Notes: generated from the letters alone by a model not told the origin. A DNA stretch of 64,000 bases from Mixophyes australis (GCA_036250195.1 JAVHZZ010000005.1:179225448-179289447); one strand, 5' to 3'. Counted from the stretch's first letter, positions 31,762 through 43,201 are shown. Made by a program: numbers and translations.

Positions 31762-32216
31762 GGGAACTGGAAATAATGATGTTATAAGAGAATTATGATT
31801 AAACACCTGAGACTATTCCGGATAAGTTATGAATGGGCAGTGGATTTGGAAAGGTAATGACAGGTCTAACTCTGCAAACGCTGCCTGGTCAGATCTTCGC
31901 TTAGCCTTCTCTCCAGTGCTACAAGCACCTGACTTTACCTGGAGGTTCTTCCTCCAAGCTGATGCCTCTGTGGTCGGCTTGGGTGCAGTCTTGTCACAGA
32001 AGAAAAATGGAATAGAGAATCCTGTCCTGTATCTGAGTGGGAAGTTGCTTCAGTGGAAACAAAAATATGTAACTGTGGAGAAGGAATGCCTTGCCATAAA
32101 AATGGCCACAGAAACTCTGCGCTATTATCTTTTAGGCAGAAAATTCTCAGTAATAACAGATCATGCACATTATGTTGCCTGCAGAAAAACCGGGAGGTAA
32201 ATGCAATTCTTAGCAC
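31762..32216 (+). pseudogene. Gypsy-type RNase H fragment with 100-bp segment in front
   Basis: 31829-32200 is open for 123 codons (first codon ATG by chance). It contains FFLQADASVVGLGAVLSQKK and LAIKMATETLRYYLLGRKFS, ending VITDHAHY. This is gypsy RNase H with the catalytic Asp retained (DAS). It breaks off after ITDH. Because host exon 31315-31488 separates it from the 27.5-29.3-kb relic, the two are separate insertions or separate copies. Confidence 0.75.
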
Positions 32217-33209
32217 TGCAATCTTTCACAGTAGAATGTAAACTGGGAATTTAGCACAAAAATGCAGTTGCATTGTCATGAAAATTTCTGCTCCTAGCAA
32301 AGTCTGCACCACCTAAGCTGCCAATGCTAGAGAGAGGGATATGTGTCGAAGGGAGTTGCTTACCAAAACAACTCTAATAGAAAGTTAGGTATTTACCTGA
32401 CAGTCTACAGTGCAAGGCTGCAAACATAGGTACACATTTCTACAGCAGTGCACCTAGCTTAAAGATATACAGGTGGAGGACATATGTGTGACGAAGTAAA
32501 AGTATAGTGTGTGATTTATCTTACATATTTTGATGTGGTTTGGATGCATTTTTTCAATCAAGCAGATCACCTGAAGAGATCTCCTCTATAATAACCAGGT
32601 GGGAGTGTCAATGTGTCCACCAAGCTGGGGAGTGTAACGTATTTAAGCCTGTGTTCTCACCATTATGCAAAGATGCCGAACAAGTTAGCCAGTGACTAGT
32701 TAGTCTCTGTTAAACTTAGGAAAATATTCCACACCATTTTCTTGCGACCCTAATGCTGTCAGAAAGGCACAATACAAGTGCAAAGTAAAAGCAAGAAGTT
32801 TGGTGGGTGCTCGTGTCACTATATATTCCTTTTGTATATGCTGCTACAGCTCAGACTGATTATTTTTATTTAGAATACAATAGTATTTTCATATATTATA
32901 AATGTGTATATTGATGAAACCTTCTGGATTGTTGTGCAGTGCGCTCTTTATACCACACATATATGTCTTCACCCTTATTTACTACCAGGAATATCCCCTG
33001 CACAAATGTACATTAAAATGTATTTATTCCATTGTCAGCCTTACTGAAATTGCAGCTTTGGTTTGAACTATAGGTTTATCCTTCCACACAGTACTATAAA
33101 GATGGATCACTGCAATTATGCCAATTTATTGAAAGTATCTTGATCATATTCTAGTGACCTCAATGGTAGTGGTTCACCTTTTGTTTATCACAGACTACAA
33201 GTCTCACTA
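32217..33209. other. Intron, possible LTR remnant
   Basis: 32634-32760 (TGTAACGTATTTAAGCCTG...) has a TATA-like string soon after TGTAACG and could be an LTR remnant of the adjacent relic, but no end or partner is found. The remainder is featureless. Confidence 0.3.
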
Positions 33210-33997
33210 TGGGCCTGATTCATCAAGGAACGCATTTTGCGGATAATACGATAATCGTCTCTGTGCATGTCCAAAATTGGGAGATGCGAAGTGGAAAACA
33301 TTAGAATCCGATGCGCAAGCTGAGTTACTCCATTGCGTAAGGGAAGCGTCAAATTTCATCGCAACTGCATTTGCGAAGTTGGCTGACCACTTGAGAAAAA
33401 AGGGATGGGAATGGGAGGAGAGTGGGCGTGGAGTGGGCGGAGATCGTAAATAAGTTGAGAAGAGTAGGCATTATTTGTTAGGACTTGAGAATAGTAGGCA
33501 TTCCCTCTGTCCGTGTAAGATAGTTAAGTAGAATGGTGTCTCAACTCCTTGCTCAAAGTTAATGCAGCTGAGGGTCATGTTTAAATCCAAAACAACTAAC
33601 TAAAACAATTTAAACTGTTCAAAAAGCATCAGTCGTTTTAAAACACTCACAACCAATTATGCACAACATACATACATACATACATGTTAATACACTTCAC
33701 ATTTTTATTTTTTTTTGGGGGGGGGTTTTCAAGTTTATTTGTGATATATATCAAACAATCTTTTTATTTACAACCAAATATTATAATTATTCGCTATGTA
33801 AATTGGCTGATGTGTCAACAGTGCTTTGCTAGTGTTTGTAACCAAACATCTAACAAACGCTACTAATAATAACCAGAAATAATTTCTGAGATTTTCACGG
33901 ATGATGAACTTAAAACAAGCATACTTTTACACCCGAGACACTTTGGAACTCAACACATATATGAGAAGACTATTATTGATACCACATAGACAAGAGT

Positions 33998-34075
33998 GTT
34001 GGTGAGGATTCAAACTCACGTTTCAACTGTTCAAAGGTGGATTGTCTAACCGCTATGCCAACGTTCAAGTGGCAA
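33998..34075 (-). repeat. tRNA-like SINE head
   Basis: The reverse complement reads GTTGGCATAGCGGTTAGACAAT then GTGAGTTTGAATCCTCACC, with A-box- and B-box-like strings (GGTTTGAATCC class). It is isolated and lacks a CCA-compatible acceptor stem, so a tRNA gene is unlikely. Confidence 0.45.
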
Positions 34076-34774
34076 AAACAATATGTAAATGAAATTGCAG
34101 AGAATGAAAAGCTGAGCAGCAACTTCTTTCATAACAATGTTTATGTTATTTCCTTTATAGGTTTTAATTAATGTCAATACTTTTAAATATTAGAGACAGA
34201 AAGCATTCGTACATGCACATTTTATATTTTGGGATATGGCAATGCAGTCATGTATCCGAATAAATAAAAATTGCTACAAATAAGATTAGGGCTTCAAATT
34301 GATTGTCTTGAATTGTTTTTTTGGCCCCATTTAGGTTTTTGGGACTTTCATCTGGCGATATTTCCTAAGTGTTTGCAAATAAGTTATTTGCAACAGCTGC
34401 TTCTCTGTGCTGTAGCTGCACACAATTTAAAACCATTTAGCTATATTCCACAAAATGTTGCAAGAATCAAAATCAGGAACCCACAGATGAAAAGTGTATT
34501 CTTTATTTCATGCACTTACTGTTTCAACTTGAACATTGGCGTAGTATTTAGACTAGAAGGAAAGCATCAACGTTTCTTATAACAAACAATGCAATATTCG
34601 AGTCTGTGCTACATGCACATTTTAAATGTTTGGCTATGAAAATTTCCAACACAACACATGCATTACTGGCAACATGAAGGTTTAAGGATAAAGTAATAAA
34701 GTAAGACACACAAACATTTTCTATTTTACAAACACAACAAACGTGTGATAGAAAAGCAAGATCAGTAAATAAAC

Positions 34775-35163
34775 ATGGATGCGGATGTAACAGCGAACAA
34801 TTCGCATGCGTACTTTTCGATACATGGTAGAAATTTACTTGTCATCTTGGACACCCTGCGCATTGTGCAGACTGACCTTGAGCCAATGCGCAATATCCCG
34901 ACAGCAGTACCGCCTTTGACCCAACTTTTGACGGTACTGCATTTTTGTGCATCTGGATCATTCCAGACCACAGTGGGGGTCGTGGCAGGTATGACCCAGG
35001 CCACCTTCAGCCGCATGCTGAAGGTTATGCCAAGGGCGTTTCTGTCGCGGCTCTCACAGTTTATCCATCTGCCACTCTATGAGGAGTCCCTTGTGTGGAT
35101 TAAGCAGCAGTTTGCCACCATAGCTGGCTTTCCGCACGTCCTGGGGGCTTTCTCCAACAGTTG
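34775..35163 (+). pseudogene. Harbinger transposase N-terminal fragment (HARBI1-like)
   Basis: The frame has a true ATG at 34775. LTQLLTVLHFCASGSFQTTV and VAGMTQATFSRMLKVM match the HARBI1-type transposase N-terminal helix-turn-helix region (ILAALGFY.SGSFQ...GISQ.S.SR). FATIAGFPHVLGAF is the segment just before the first catalytic Asp. The frame then runs into SINE-like text (35164 on) and stops, so the DDE catalytic core is lost. Confidence 0.85.
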
Positions 35164-35210
35164 ACCCCAGTGCTTTGATGCAGAAGTGCTACCCACTAAG
35201 GCAACTTGAG
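35164..35210 (-). repeat. SINE head fragment
   Basis: GACCCCAGTGCTTTGATGCAGAAGTGCTACCCACTAAG is the reverse complement of the tRNA-derived head shared with 35465-35805 and 39124-39417. It truncates the Harbinger transposase. Confidence 0.65.
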
Positions 35211-35464
35211 CTTACCTTAAAATCATTTTGCAGATTACAGTGGCAGTTGTGTTTTTGTTATTGAAAAAATATTTGAACGCCATCTTTGAAAACCATGTCC
35301 ACACTCACAGTTGTCCTTAGCGGAGTTTCACATATTTATAAGGACAAATATTGATAAGGTCACATAAGGTCAAACAAAAACACCTACTGTATTATATATA
35401 CCTAATCAGTCAGTCATTATCTGGCTGTTTGAATTGTGATGGGGCCCCAACAAAGGACTATTTC

Positions 35465-35805
35465 AACATTATTATCATCATCATCATCATCACCACCACT
35501 TCTTTATATTGCACCACTAATTCCGCAGTGCTGTACAGAGAACTCATTCACATCAGTCCCTGCCCCATTGGAGCTTGCACTCTAAATTCCCTAGCATATG
35601 TACACACACACACACACACACAATTACCTAACATATACACACACAGAATAGAGTACTTTTTTTTATAGCAGCCAATTAACCTCCCAGTGTGGGAGTTAAA
35701 TCGGAACATACAAACTCCACACAGATAAGGCCATGGTCAGGAATCAAACTCATGACCCCAGTGCTGTGAGGCAGAAGTGCTAACCACTAAGCCACTTTGA
35801 GATAG
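35465..35805 (-). repeat. tRNA-derived SINE, copy 1
   Basis: In reverse complement: head AAGTGGCTTAGTGGTTAGCAC (A-box TAGTGGTTAGC), then GTCATGAGTTTGATTCC (B-box), then GTGGAGTTTGTATGTTC, the body with GGGCAGGGACTGATGTGAA and GTACAGCACTGCGGAATTAG, and a (GAT)n tail. A (CA)n run lies inside. Transcribed by RNA polymerase III when active. Confidence 0.85.
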
Positions 35806-35819
35806 TCCACATCCCTAAG

Positions 35820-36163
35820 CAGTGGCGGATCCAGGGGGGGGCGATCGGGGCAATCGCCCCCTCCCCTAGCAGAGACTTGCTGCCGACGGCTGCACAGTAT
35901 GTGCAGGTCCGTTCGTCGGTGACAGGCAGGGACAGTGTGCTGCCCGGCCGCTCTGATTGTATTTTAAACACAATCTCTGATTGTGTTAAACACAATCTCT
36001 GATTGTGTTAAACACAATCAAAGCGGCCGGGCAGCACACTGTCCCTGCCTCTCACCGCCGAGCGGATCTGCACATACTGTGCAGCTGCCGGCAGCCTTAG
36101 ATGTTAGAAAGGGGGCGGGGCCTAAATCGCCCCGGGTACAATCGTTTTCTAGATCCGCCCCTG
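35820..36163. mobile_element. Palindromic hAT MITE, duplication TCCCTAAG
   Basis: 344 bp, CAGTGGCGGATCCAGG...CTAGATCCGCCCCTG, with the exact 8-bp duplication (35812-35819 and 36164-36171). Arms GCAGGGACAGTGTGCTGCCC and GGGCAGCACACTGTCCCTGC flank a short AACACAATCTCTGATTGTGTT repeat, so the whole element is a near hairpin. Confidence 0.93.
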
Positions 36164-36351
36164 TCCCTAAGCAATCATTTGTTATAGGCCATGTGAAGTG
36201 GATTGTGTGTCATGTTTATATCCTTTGGGAGAAGTTAATATTTATCTGTGGTGGCAATTAAAAGGTTCACAATGTCTGACATGATTATCGGACTACATCT
36301 ATATTAAGCAGGTGAATATTTGATTAAAAAAAACAATATCAGTGTATTGTT

Positions 36352-36693
36352 CAAACAGACCGTAGACGTTGGCAACAACTCCAGGCCCAGGAAGAGGAGG
36401 AGCAAGTGGTGGAGGCGGAGTCTGACTCCAAGGGTGAGGCCCAGGGTGAGGGTGAGTGCGAGGCAGAGGCCGAGGTGGAGGGCCAGGGTGAGGCCGAGCC
36501 CCAGTCCGAGGCCGATGCCTATGTCAAGTCGGAGTCCGAGGCAGAGGCGGATCCCCAGGCCCAGGTGGAGGACGATGCCCAGGCGGAGGATGAGGCCCAG
36601 CTGTTTGCCCAAGGGGCACTGACGGTGCGCCAGGAGGAGGAGGTGGTGCCTCAAGTTTTGGAGTCCTTGGGAGATAGTAAGTATTTTCATTAA
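36352..36693 (+). CDS. Acidic low-complexity frame, possible Harbinger Myb-like accessory C-terminus
   Basis: The frame is open through 36352-36693 without an ATG start. It begins QTDRRRWQQLQAQEEEEQVV, typical of the segment after the Myb/SANT domain in Harbinger accessory proteins. About 70 residues of Glu/Ala/Asp/Ser repeats follow (such as GEGECEAEAEVEGQGEAEPQ), then LTVRQEEEVVPQVLESLGDS. A CAG acceptor-like string lies just upstream. The Myb domain itself is not visible. It could instead be an expanded GAGGCC-type repeat. Confidence 0.4.
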   Translation, partial: QTDRRRWQQLQAQEEEEQVVEAESDSKGEAQGEGECEAEAEVEGQGEAEPQSEADAYVKSESEAEADPQAQVEDDAQAEDEAQLFAQGALTVRQEEEVVPQVLESLGDSKYFH

Positions 36694-36992
36694 AGCCTTT
36701 ACATAATTTTAGAACATTTAGATGTCCATGGTACTGGTAATAAATCTCCGATGTCACACATGTTTAATCAAAGTTGACATAAATGTCACAGGTTTCCATA
36801 ATGATGGGACTAGCAAGTATTTTTGGAAAATACACTCTCCACGCCCCCCTCCCCTGGCCGCAACAGAATTGTGTAAAAAATAAATAAATTATATATATAT
36901 ATATAATACTGCCACACAAAAGCCTTACGCCTCTTGCTCCAACTGTATTTGGCATCCTATTCGACATTGCTGTCACTTTAAAGTAATATAAC

Positions 36993-37671
36993 TGTTACGA
37001 GCCGCGGCGGCTCTGGGCACCGCCGCGACTCACTTCCGGGTCTGCTTCAACGTCCCAGCCGTCGTCATGACGACCGGGACGTCATTTCCTCCTGGTCCCG
37101 GCCGTTGCCTAGGCATGGTCGGGACGCTCTCAACTGCTAGCGCCGCGTCCCGGCATCTAGGCAGCCGGGCGAGTGCGCACTAAGTGAATAATTAAAGCCC
37201 AGCTGGGCACCTCTGATTGGCCAGTACTTGCTTATAAGGCAGGAAGGGACAAGCCCTCCCTGCCGGTTATAGTTCCTGCTTTGCTGCTGACTAGCCTACT
37301 GTATTCCTGGTTTCTGTATCCATTGGATTTGATTATTTGTTGCCGACCTTTGCCTGATACCCGACTACGTTTGATTGCCTGTGCCCCTAGACCATTTTGC
37401 CTGGACTCCTACGCTGCTGTTTTGCCTGTGATCTCTGACACTGGTTTTGTGTACTGGATATTCTGTCTGCTGCCGGCCCTCAACCCTTGCCTGGACATCA
37501 CTCTGCTAATTGCTCCTATACGCTATCGCTGGGTTCTCCCCAGTCAGTGCACAACTCACGAACCTCAGCTGTCTGCGGCCAAGTCTGTCCCCACCACTAG
37601 GGGCTCCAGCGAAAACCAGACTTCTGAGTAGACTCCGGGTTTTGTGTTGCTGGCTGTTGAGGTTCCTAACA
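36993..37671 (+). repeat. Solo LTR of the chromovirus 1 lineage
   Basis: 679 bp, TGTTACGAGCC...GAGGTTCCTAACA, with the exact 5-bp duplication ATAAC (36988-36992 and 37672-37676). It is diverged from the element 1 LTR, but keeps the same layout: palindrome GTCGTCATGACGAC (37061-37074), TATAAGG at about 37234, and GCCGGTTATAG about 30 nt downstream. It arose by recombination between two LTRs. Confidence 0.95.
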
Positions 37672-37676
37672 ATAAC

Positions 37677-38085
37677 AGTACACATCTCTGCTAACGCCTG
37701 ACTGTTTTCACAATTGGGTTCCCAGGGATTTAATTTTTGTTATTTTATCTTTTCCATCTCATGATGAGGCCTTTGAGTGACCCGACCCTCCTCCCCCCAT
37801 CATTGCCTGAAATTCGGGCCTCAATGATTTTGTACCCCAAAAAAAAAAAAATATATATACAAAAAGATTGCAGAAGCAAACCAAATTTTTTATGATTAAT
37901 TCTTTTAGATTTTAAGGTTTCTGTAAATAGTTTAATAACTTGGATGTTGTTATAAATCTGTTTAAAACAGAATCATTGGTGTGTGTCTGTATTAATATAT
38001 TACAATTGCACAACAATAAATAAGGACAATAAAGAATGGATATTTCAATAAAACAAAATTAGCATTTAAGCACAATTGTTTGGTT
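37677..38085. other. Intron sequence, nothing recognised
   Basis: A short poly-A/TA stretch lies near 37845. No other feature. Confidence 0.5.
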
Positions 38086-38090
38086 ACTAG

Positions 38091-38369
38091 CAGCAGCGCA
38101 CGGGGGATTGTCGGGGGGGATTGTCGGGGGATTGCCGACCCAAAAAAAAAAAAAAAACCTGAGAGAGCTGCTCCGTTTCGCCAGCGCTGTCCTATACAGC
38201 AGCCGTGGCGCTGTCTAAGAAGCGTCTGCGGCGGTGCTGTATACAATATACAGCACCGCCACGGACGCTTCTTTGACAGCGCCGCGGCTGCTGTATAGGA
38301 CAGTGGCCACTTAGTTAGCGCAGGGGGGGGTTTCTAGAGACTCAGAAACCCCCCCTGCGTGCGCCACTG
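38091..38369. mobile_element. Palindromic MITE, CAGTGGCGCACGCAGG family, copy 2
   Basis: 279 bp, flanked by ACTAG on both sides (38086-38090 and 38370-38374). The right terminus in reverse reads CAGTGGCGCACGCAGGGGGG. The left end is altered (CAGCAGCGCACGGGGG). The core arms TCCTATACAGCAGCCGTGGC and GCCGCGGCTGCTGTATAGGA are nearly perfect, and match copy 1. Confidence 0.85.
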
Positions 38370-38382
38370 ACTAGTACTACTA

Positions 38383-38660
38383 CATCATCATTGCACCATT
38401 TATATAGCACCACTATTTCTGCCTCAGTGTCCAGAGAAGACAATCTGACCCAAAAGAGCTTACAATGTAAAAGTTTTAACACAGACAGATTCTGGTCAAT
38501 TTGTTAGCAGCAAACGAAGATACACTAGTGTGGATTAGGATATTTGAAGGAAATTCACACTAACATGGGAAGAACACTAACTCCATACACATAAGGCAAT
38601 GGTCAGGAATCAAACTCATGACACTAGCACAGGGATGGCAAGGTGCTAAGCCACAGTGTT
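38383..38660 (-). repeat. tRNA-derived SINE, copy 2 (diverged)
   Basis: In reverse complement, TGTGGCTTAGCACC, a B-box-like GTCATGAGTTTGATTCC, then CATTGCCTTATGTGTATGGAG, and a tail ending ATGATGATG. Older than copy 1. Confidence 0.7.
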
Positions 38661-39120
38661 GACTCAGTGTTGGTTATAGTATTTTTCTATGCAAGATGGG
38701 TAAATAACTTACAAGCAGTAGATGAGGGAAAAAGGGTTGGCATTTGCTATTTGCATTTTACAAAAAGGAACGTGTGCCCTCAAACTACAATCCACCCCTC
38801 CAAGAGGTAGGCCATCCACAGTAATAGCATAAACATAATGTGCTATGGCGGCCATAATCATTACGGAAGGTATATGCCAAATGCATATAATTGTAAATGT
38901 AATTATTAGGCAATTTGCAGGTTATGTTGAAGATAACCTTTATTTATGGTAACTTCTGTAAGTCATTATTTGTAGCATACCTACAATCATTATACAATAA
39001 AAGCAGTAACTGTCCTTAATGGGCTTTATCAGATCTTAGAAATTAAAAGTTCACTTTTAGCACTGAAAAATTGCTAAATCGACTTTATTCATAAGATAAA
39101 AGAAATACTGGTAACATTCA
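38661..39120. other. Intron sequence, nothing recognised
   Basis: No supported feature. Confidence 0.5.
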
Positions 39121-39123
39121 ATA

Positions 39124-39417
39124 TGGGCAGCACTGGGGTCATGAGTTCAATTCCCAACCATGGCCTTATCTGTGTGGAGTTTGTATGTTCTCCCTGTGTT
39201 TGCTTGGTTTTCCTCCGGGTGCTCCGGTTTCCTCCCACACTCCAAAAACATACTAGTAGGTTAATCGGCTGCTATCAAAAATTGACCCTAGTCTCTGTGT
39301 GTGTGTGTATGTTAGGGTATTTAGACTGTAAGCTCCAATGGGACAGGGACTGATGGGAATGAGTTCTCTGTACAGCGCTGCGGAATCAGTGAGGCTATAT
39401 AAATAAATGATGATGAT
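39124..39417 (+). repeat. tRNA-derived SINE, copy 3
   Basis: Reads GGGGTCATGAGTTCAATTCCC (B-box), GTGGAGTTTGTATGTTCTCC, CTCCGGTTTCCTCCCACACT, TAGACTGTAAGCTCCAATGG and TACAGCGCTGCGGAATCAGT, and ends AAATGATGATGAT. The A-box end is truncated. Confidence 0.85.
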
Positions 39418-40668
39418 ATGTGGAATAATTTTATTAACTTGAGATAAAGGTGTGTTTAGTGGGGGTTTATAAATACACAACATACTTTCTTCCATGCATA
39501 CCCACTGTCTGATCCTCTGGGAGTTCAGATAGGCTTGGAAACTCGCAGTGGGTGATGGGAGAGATCATGATGCAACTCTCATCAAATTGCGTCATTTTGG
39601 CCCTGCCCACTTCAGAAAAGGAGGTGGTCTAATCAGCCTGGTGTCCGGGAGGACTCTTTAAAATCCGTGAGTATCCAGGATATTCCGGGAGAGTAAGCAG
39701 TATGCTTTGTTCTATTGACTGATGCCTCAAATGTACATTTTCAATCACGTGTACCTCACCAAACATTCTATATATAATTATTGTTTTCATTTCACTTTCT
39801 GGCAACTTGAATTGTGCACATTCTCCTGCAGGTTCCACTAAATACATTCTTTTATATTTTTCACTTCCTACTTTTCTATCTTCCATCTGTGTTTTTTTAC
39901 TTCAAGCCCTTTGTTTTTTTTGCCCTTGGATATGACACAGAACTGCCCTTTGGATACTACTGTATACAAAACACAAAGAAGGGCAGCGGAAGCCACAAAG
40001 ATAATGCCACGTACTGAGTAAATGTTGCAGGGGGGCATGTACAAACCTATGCATTAAAGTTGCATCTAGGTTGGAAACCCCTTTAAATATGTAATTCTTC
40101 TTTAACATCACAGTGATCAAAGAGCATGTAAAGCCAATTATTGACACGAATCTTCCTCATTATCATCACCATTTATTTATTTATTTGGTTTCTAAAGTGA
40201 ATTTATAGGTTGACATTTCTGGGGTGCAAAATTGTGACAGGAATAAACTGAAATTAATTGTAAAATATAGGAGAATTGTTGTTCTCCAAAGTAAAAAGAA
40301 AGAAAGATGTAATAAGGTTTTAAACTTGATATGTTCCCATAGTAAAGCTCTGGAAAATAAACATTGGTGTGTGTTGAAGGGGGGGGGGGGGGGGGGAAGG
40401 GGTGAAGGTGGTTGGATTTTAAATTTAGAGCAAGTTTGTTTTTACCTACTGCTTAATACCTTGTGGTGGAAGGTGAGGGGGTGCTATAGGGTGAGTTGAC
40501 AGGAGGTTGGGCATTTTTACATTTGCCCCTAAAACATACCCAGGGGTGGTGGGGCACTCAGTGGGGGTGGAGGGCAGTTGTCGCGGTGGTGAGGGGGAGG
40601 GGGGCTTCCTTTTTCATTAGTACTGGACCCTACACTTTCTGATGGCAGCCCTAATGGGCATGCTTGGT
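39418..40668. other. Intron; weak old repeat and a poly-G run
   Basis: 39500-39700 has a GTGGGT...CGGGAGAGTAAGCAGTATGC-like degenerate copy of the CATACTTGCC element family (see 40677). An 18-base G run is at 40379-40396. No coding signal. Confidence 0.4.
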
Positions 40669-40676
40669 ATTTGAAC

Positions 40677-41378
40677 CATACTTGCCAACTCTCCCGGAAT
40701 GTTCGGGAGACCAGGGCCGTCTCTTCCATTGGGAACGATGGGCAGGTGCCCGGGGGCCCTGCAGGCAAGGGGGGCCCAGCTGAATCCTAAAAAAAAAATA
40801 TATTTTTTTTATTATAAATACTTACCTTGCGGTCACATCAGCGGTGATCCGGCTTCCTCCCTGGTCCCCTCTTCCGTGCTGTGCTCGCAGTGAATAGTGG
40901 GTGTGATGTCACGCCCAGCATTCACTGCAACCACAGCACGGAAGAGGGCAGAAGAGACTCAGCGGCGCGGAAAAAAGAAGAGGATCGGACTTAAGGTAAG
41001 TTAAGGGGGCCCCTAATATATATATATATATAAAAAAATTTTTAGGGGCCCGGGACACTGCATTGCCCGGGGGCCCATAAAGTTGTTAAGGTGGCCCTGC
41101 GGGAGACTCCCGGACTCCCGAGCGAGTGTGGCAATCTCCCGAATTCTGCCCACTTCACTAGGAAGTGCCCCACTTCCTAGTGAAGTGGGCGGAATTAGAT
41201 CCCAAACGCCGCGATTCCCGGTGAATCGCGGCGTTTGGCCCCGCCCCCCGCTGTCAATTTGCGTCATGACGTCACAGGGGCGGGGCCAAAAAGACGTGAT
41301 TTTTGCCGTCCTGCCCCCCTCATGCCCCCCTCCACTGCCTGGCTCCCGGAAGGGAGCTGAAGAAAGTCGGCAAGTATG
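40677..41378. mobile_element. hAT-like element (CATACTTGCC...GGCAAGTATG) containing a nested hAT
   Basis: 702 bp with the exact 8-bp duplication ATTTGAAC (40669-40676 and 41379-41386) and terminal inverted repeats CATACTTGCC/GGCAAGTATG. Without the nested copy and its duplicate it is 306 bp. Internal hairpins include CACTTCACTAGGAAGTG/CACTTCCTAGTGAAGTG and AAACGCCGCGATTC/GAATCGCGGCGTTT. Confidence 0.93.
40712..41099 (+). mobile_element. Nested hAT MITE, CAGGGCC family, copy 1
   Basis: 388 bp, CAGGGCCGTCTCTTCCATTGGG...AAGGTGGCCCTG, duplication CGGGAGAC (40704-40711 and 41100-41107), inserted in the left arm of the element at 40677. It includes paired CCCGGGGGCCC strings and A/T-rich centres. 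Confidence 0.95.
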
Positions 41379-41386
41379 ATTTGAAC

Positions 41387-42284
41387 TCATAGCACCACTT
41401 TTGTGAGATCAAAGTGCTAACCACTAAGCTACCTGTGAGATTCATAATTTGCATGCATTTTGGATTAATAATGAAGAGTACTATTAACTAGCACTTTCAT
41501 CTGTAGCACGCATGCTGTATTGTTGATCTTCTCACTCTTTTTTCAAAAAGAACCATGCGTTAGTGGTTAGCTACTCCACGTTCCAAAAATGGAGTCATGA
41601 GTTCTAATCCAGACTCACACCCTTAATCTGTGTGGAGGTTGTATACATTCTACCATGTATCTATCGCTTATGGGAGAGGAGAGTACGCTATGCATTTTTA
41701 TAATAATGGTCTGGATAGAATTATAAAACAGCATACATTTTTACCAATTAATTATGCATATTTCTTTAGGCGAGCAAATTACATGCATTTGCCATGATAT
41801 ACGCCCAGTTCAACTCAAACACAAACAAACCCATTATACGATCTTTAATGTAGCAGAGTGTGGATTTAGCTCATTAAACACAATCCAAAGTCATTGTTTT
41901 AAGTTTAAAAAATATGTAAAACCTGATAAGGAATAAAGAGGTTACAACATTCCTGCATAAATACCCACTGGATTGTGTTTTAACATTTGTGAACAAACTC
42001 GTCAGGACTCCCACATTGGCAGCGACGTATACATGTCTTATCTTAACGTAGTGGAAGTGAACGTAATGGAACTTTTTTCATATGGTATTACTGTGAATCA
42101 AGAGAAGAATCTGCGTGTGTCAACAATTTTGAATTTAAGTATTCTTTATTTGTTTATATATTGTTTATGACAGCTTTTATGCTGTTATTTACATATTTAT
42201 TGTAGTGTGACCTCAGCGCAGAAATGATTATCTATTTTTTTATTTATTTATTGTAGTCCCAACCCACTTGTTATACACCTGTGT
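41387..42284. other. Intron with two SINE-head fragments
   Basis: 41387-41445 (minus) and 41555-41660 (plus; GCGTTAGTGGTTAGCTAC, GTCATGAGTTCTAATCC, GTGTGGAGGTTGTATACATTC) are diverged copies of the tRNA-derived SINE head. The remainder is unassigned. Confidence 0.5.
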
Positions 42285-43201
42285 CCTATACAAAACAAAC
42301 ACTCTAGTGACCTCTAAACAATACAGAAAACATTCTAGTGACTGCTATAGAATACAGCAAGCATGCTATTGACTGCTCGTTACTAGAATACAGAGAGCAT
42401 TAATAGAAAACAATCTCCTGAGCACTATCATATAGAAACCTTTCTTGTGACTCATAAACAACACTGATCTAGTCTCTAGTGACCAATATTCAAAAAGAGA
42501 GCATTCTAGAGAGCAGTGCATGATGCATACAGCATTTGAGCGATCAATATACAATACAGAGAGGATAATACTGATCTCTACACAATACAGAAGCAGGGCC
42601 ATATTTTCCATTGGGTATGATGGGCAAGTGCCCGGGGGCCCCACAGGCAAGGGGGCCCCATAGGCAGGGCTCTTAATTAGTATAAATAATCCTGCAAAAG
42701 AAAAAACCTGCAAAAAAAACCTTCAAGGGTCACTGAGCAAGTACATCTATCTATCTCTATCTATCTACATCTGCATCTCTATACATACATATATATCTAT
42801 AATATAAATGTCTAGTGGCGTGTGTTAGTCTGTCTGTGTGAAAAAAATAAAACCATGCTGCAGCGCCACCTGCTGGGCGGAGTTATACACTGACCTACTA
42901 AATTCTTAGTGTGTGTGGAAATAAAAATTCAGAAAGGGCTGAAATTTGGTATACTAAGATGTTTTTAATTTGTTAATTTAATTTGTTAATTGTTAAAAGT
43001 GTTTATAAAGATTTAAAAAAATATATATATATTTCTTGAAGGAGAAGTGACAGTTGGGAGTGGTTGGTGGTTGCCGGGGGTGACAGTGGGGAGTGGTTGG
43101 TGGTTGAGGCCTGGGCTATGGCCCAAATGCATGACAAGAACCTTTTTAACACCTTAAGTAGCTTGATTTGACTAGAATGCATGAGTATCATGCACGGGTT
43201 A

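Larger units (their letters stand above)
33211..36987 (+). mobile_element. Probable PIF/Harbinger element remains, interrupted
   Basis: The left end GGGCCTGATTCATCAAGGAACGC (33211) resembles Harbinger termini of frogs. Inside are a transposase fragment (34775-35160) and an acidic accessory-type frame (36352-36693). SINE pieces and a MITE interrupt it. No right terminus was found before the solo LTR at 36993, so the right border is arbitrary and the grouping is an inference. Confidence 0.5.

Noticed and set aside
33998..34075. Functional tRNA gene
   Set aside because: Only A- and B-box-like strings; no consistent acceptor and anticodon stems. A SINE head fits better.
36304..36690. Minus-strand Leu/Gly-rich frame of 128 codons
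   Set aside because: Shadow of the GAGGCC-type repeat in the plus-strand acidic frame.
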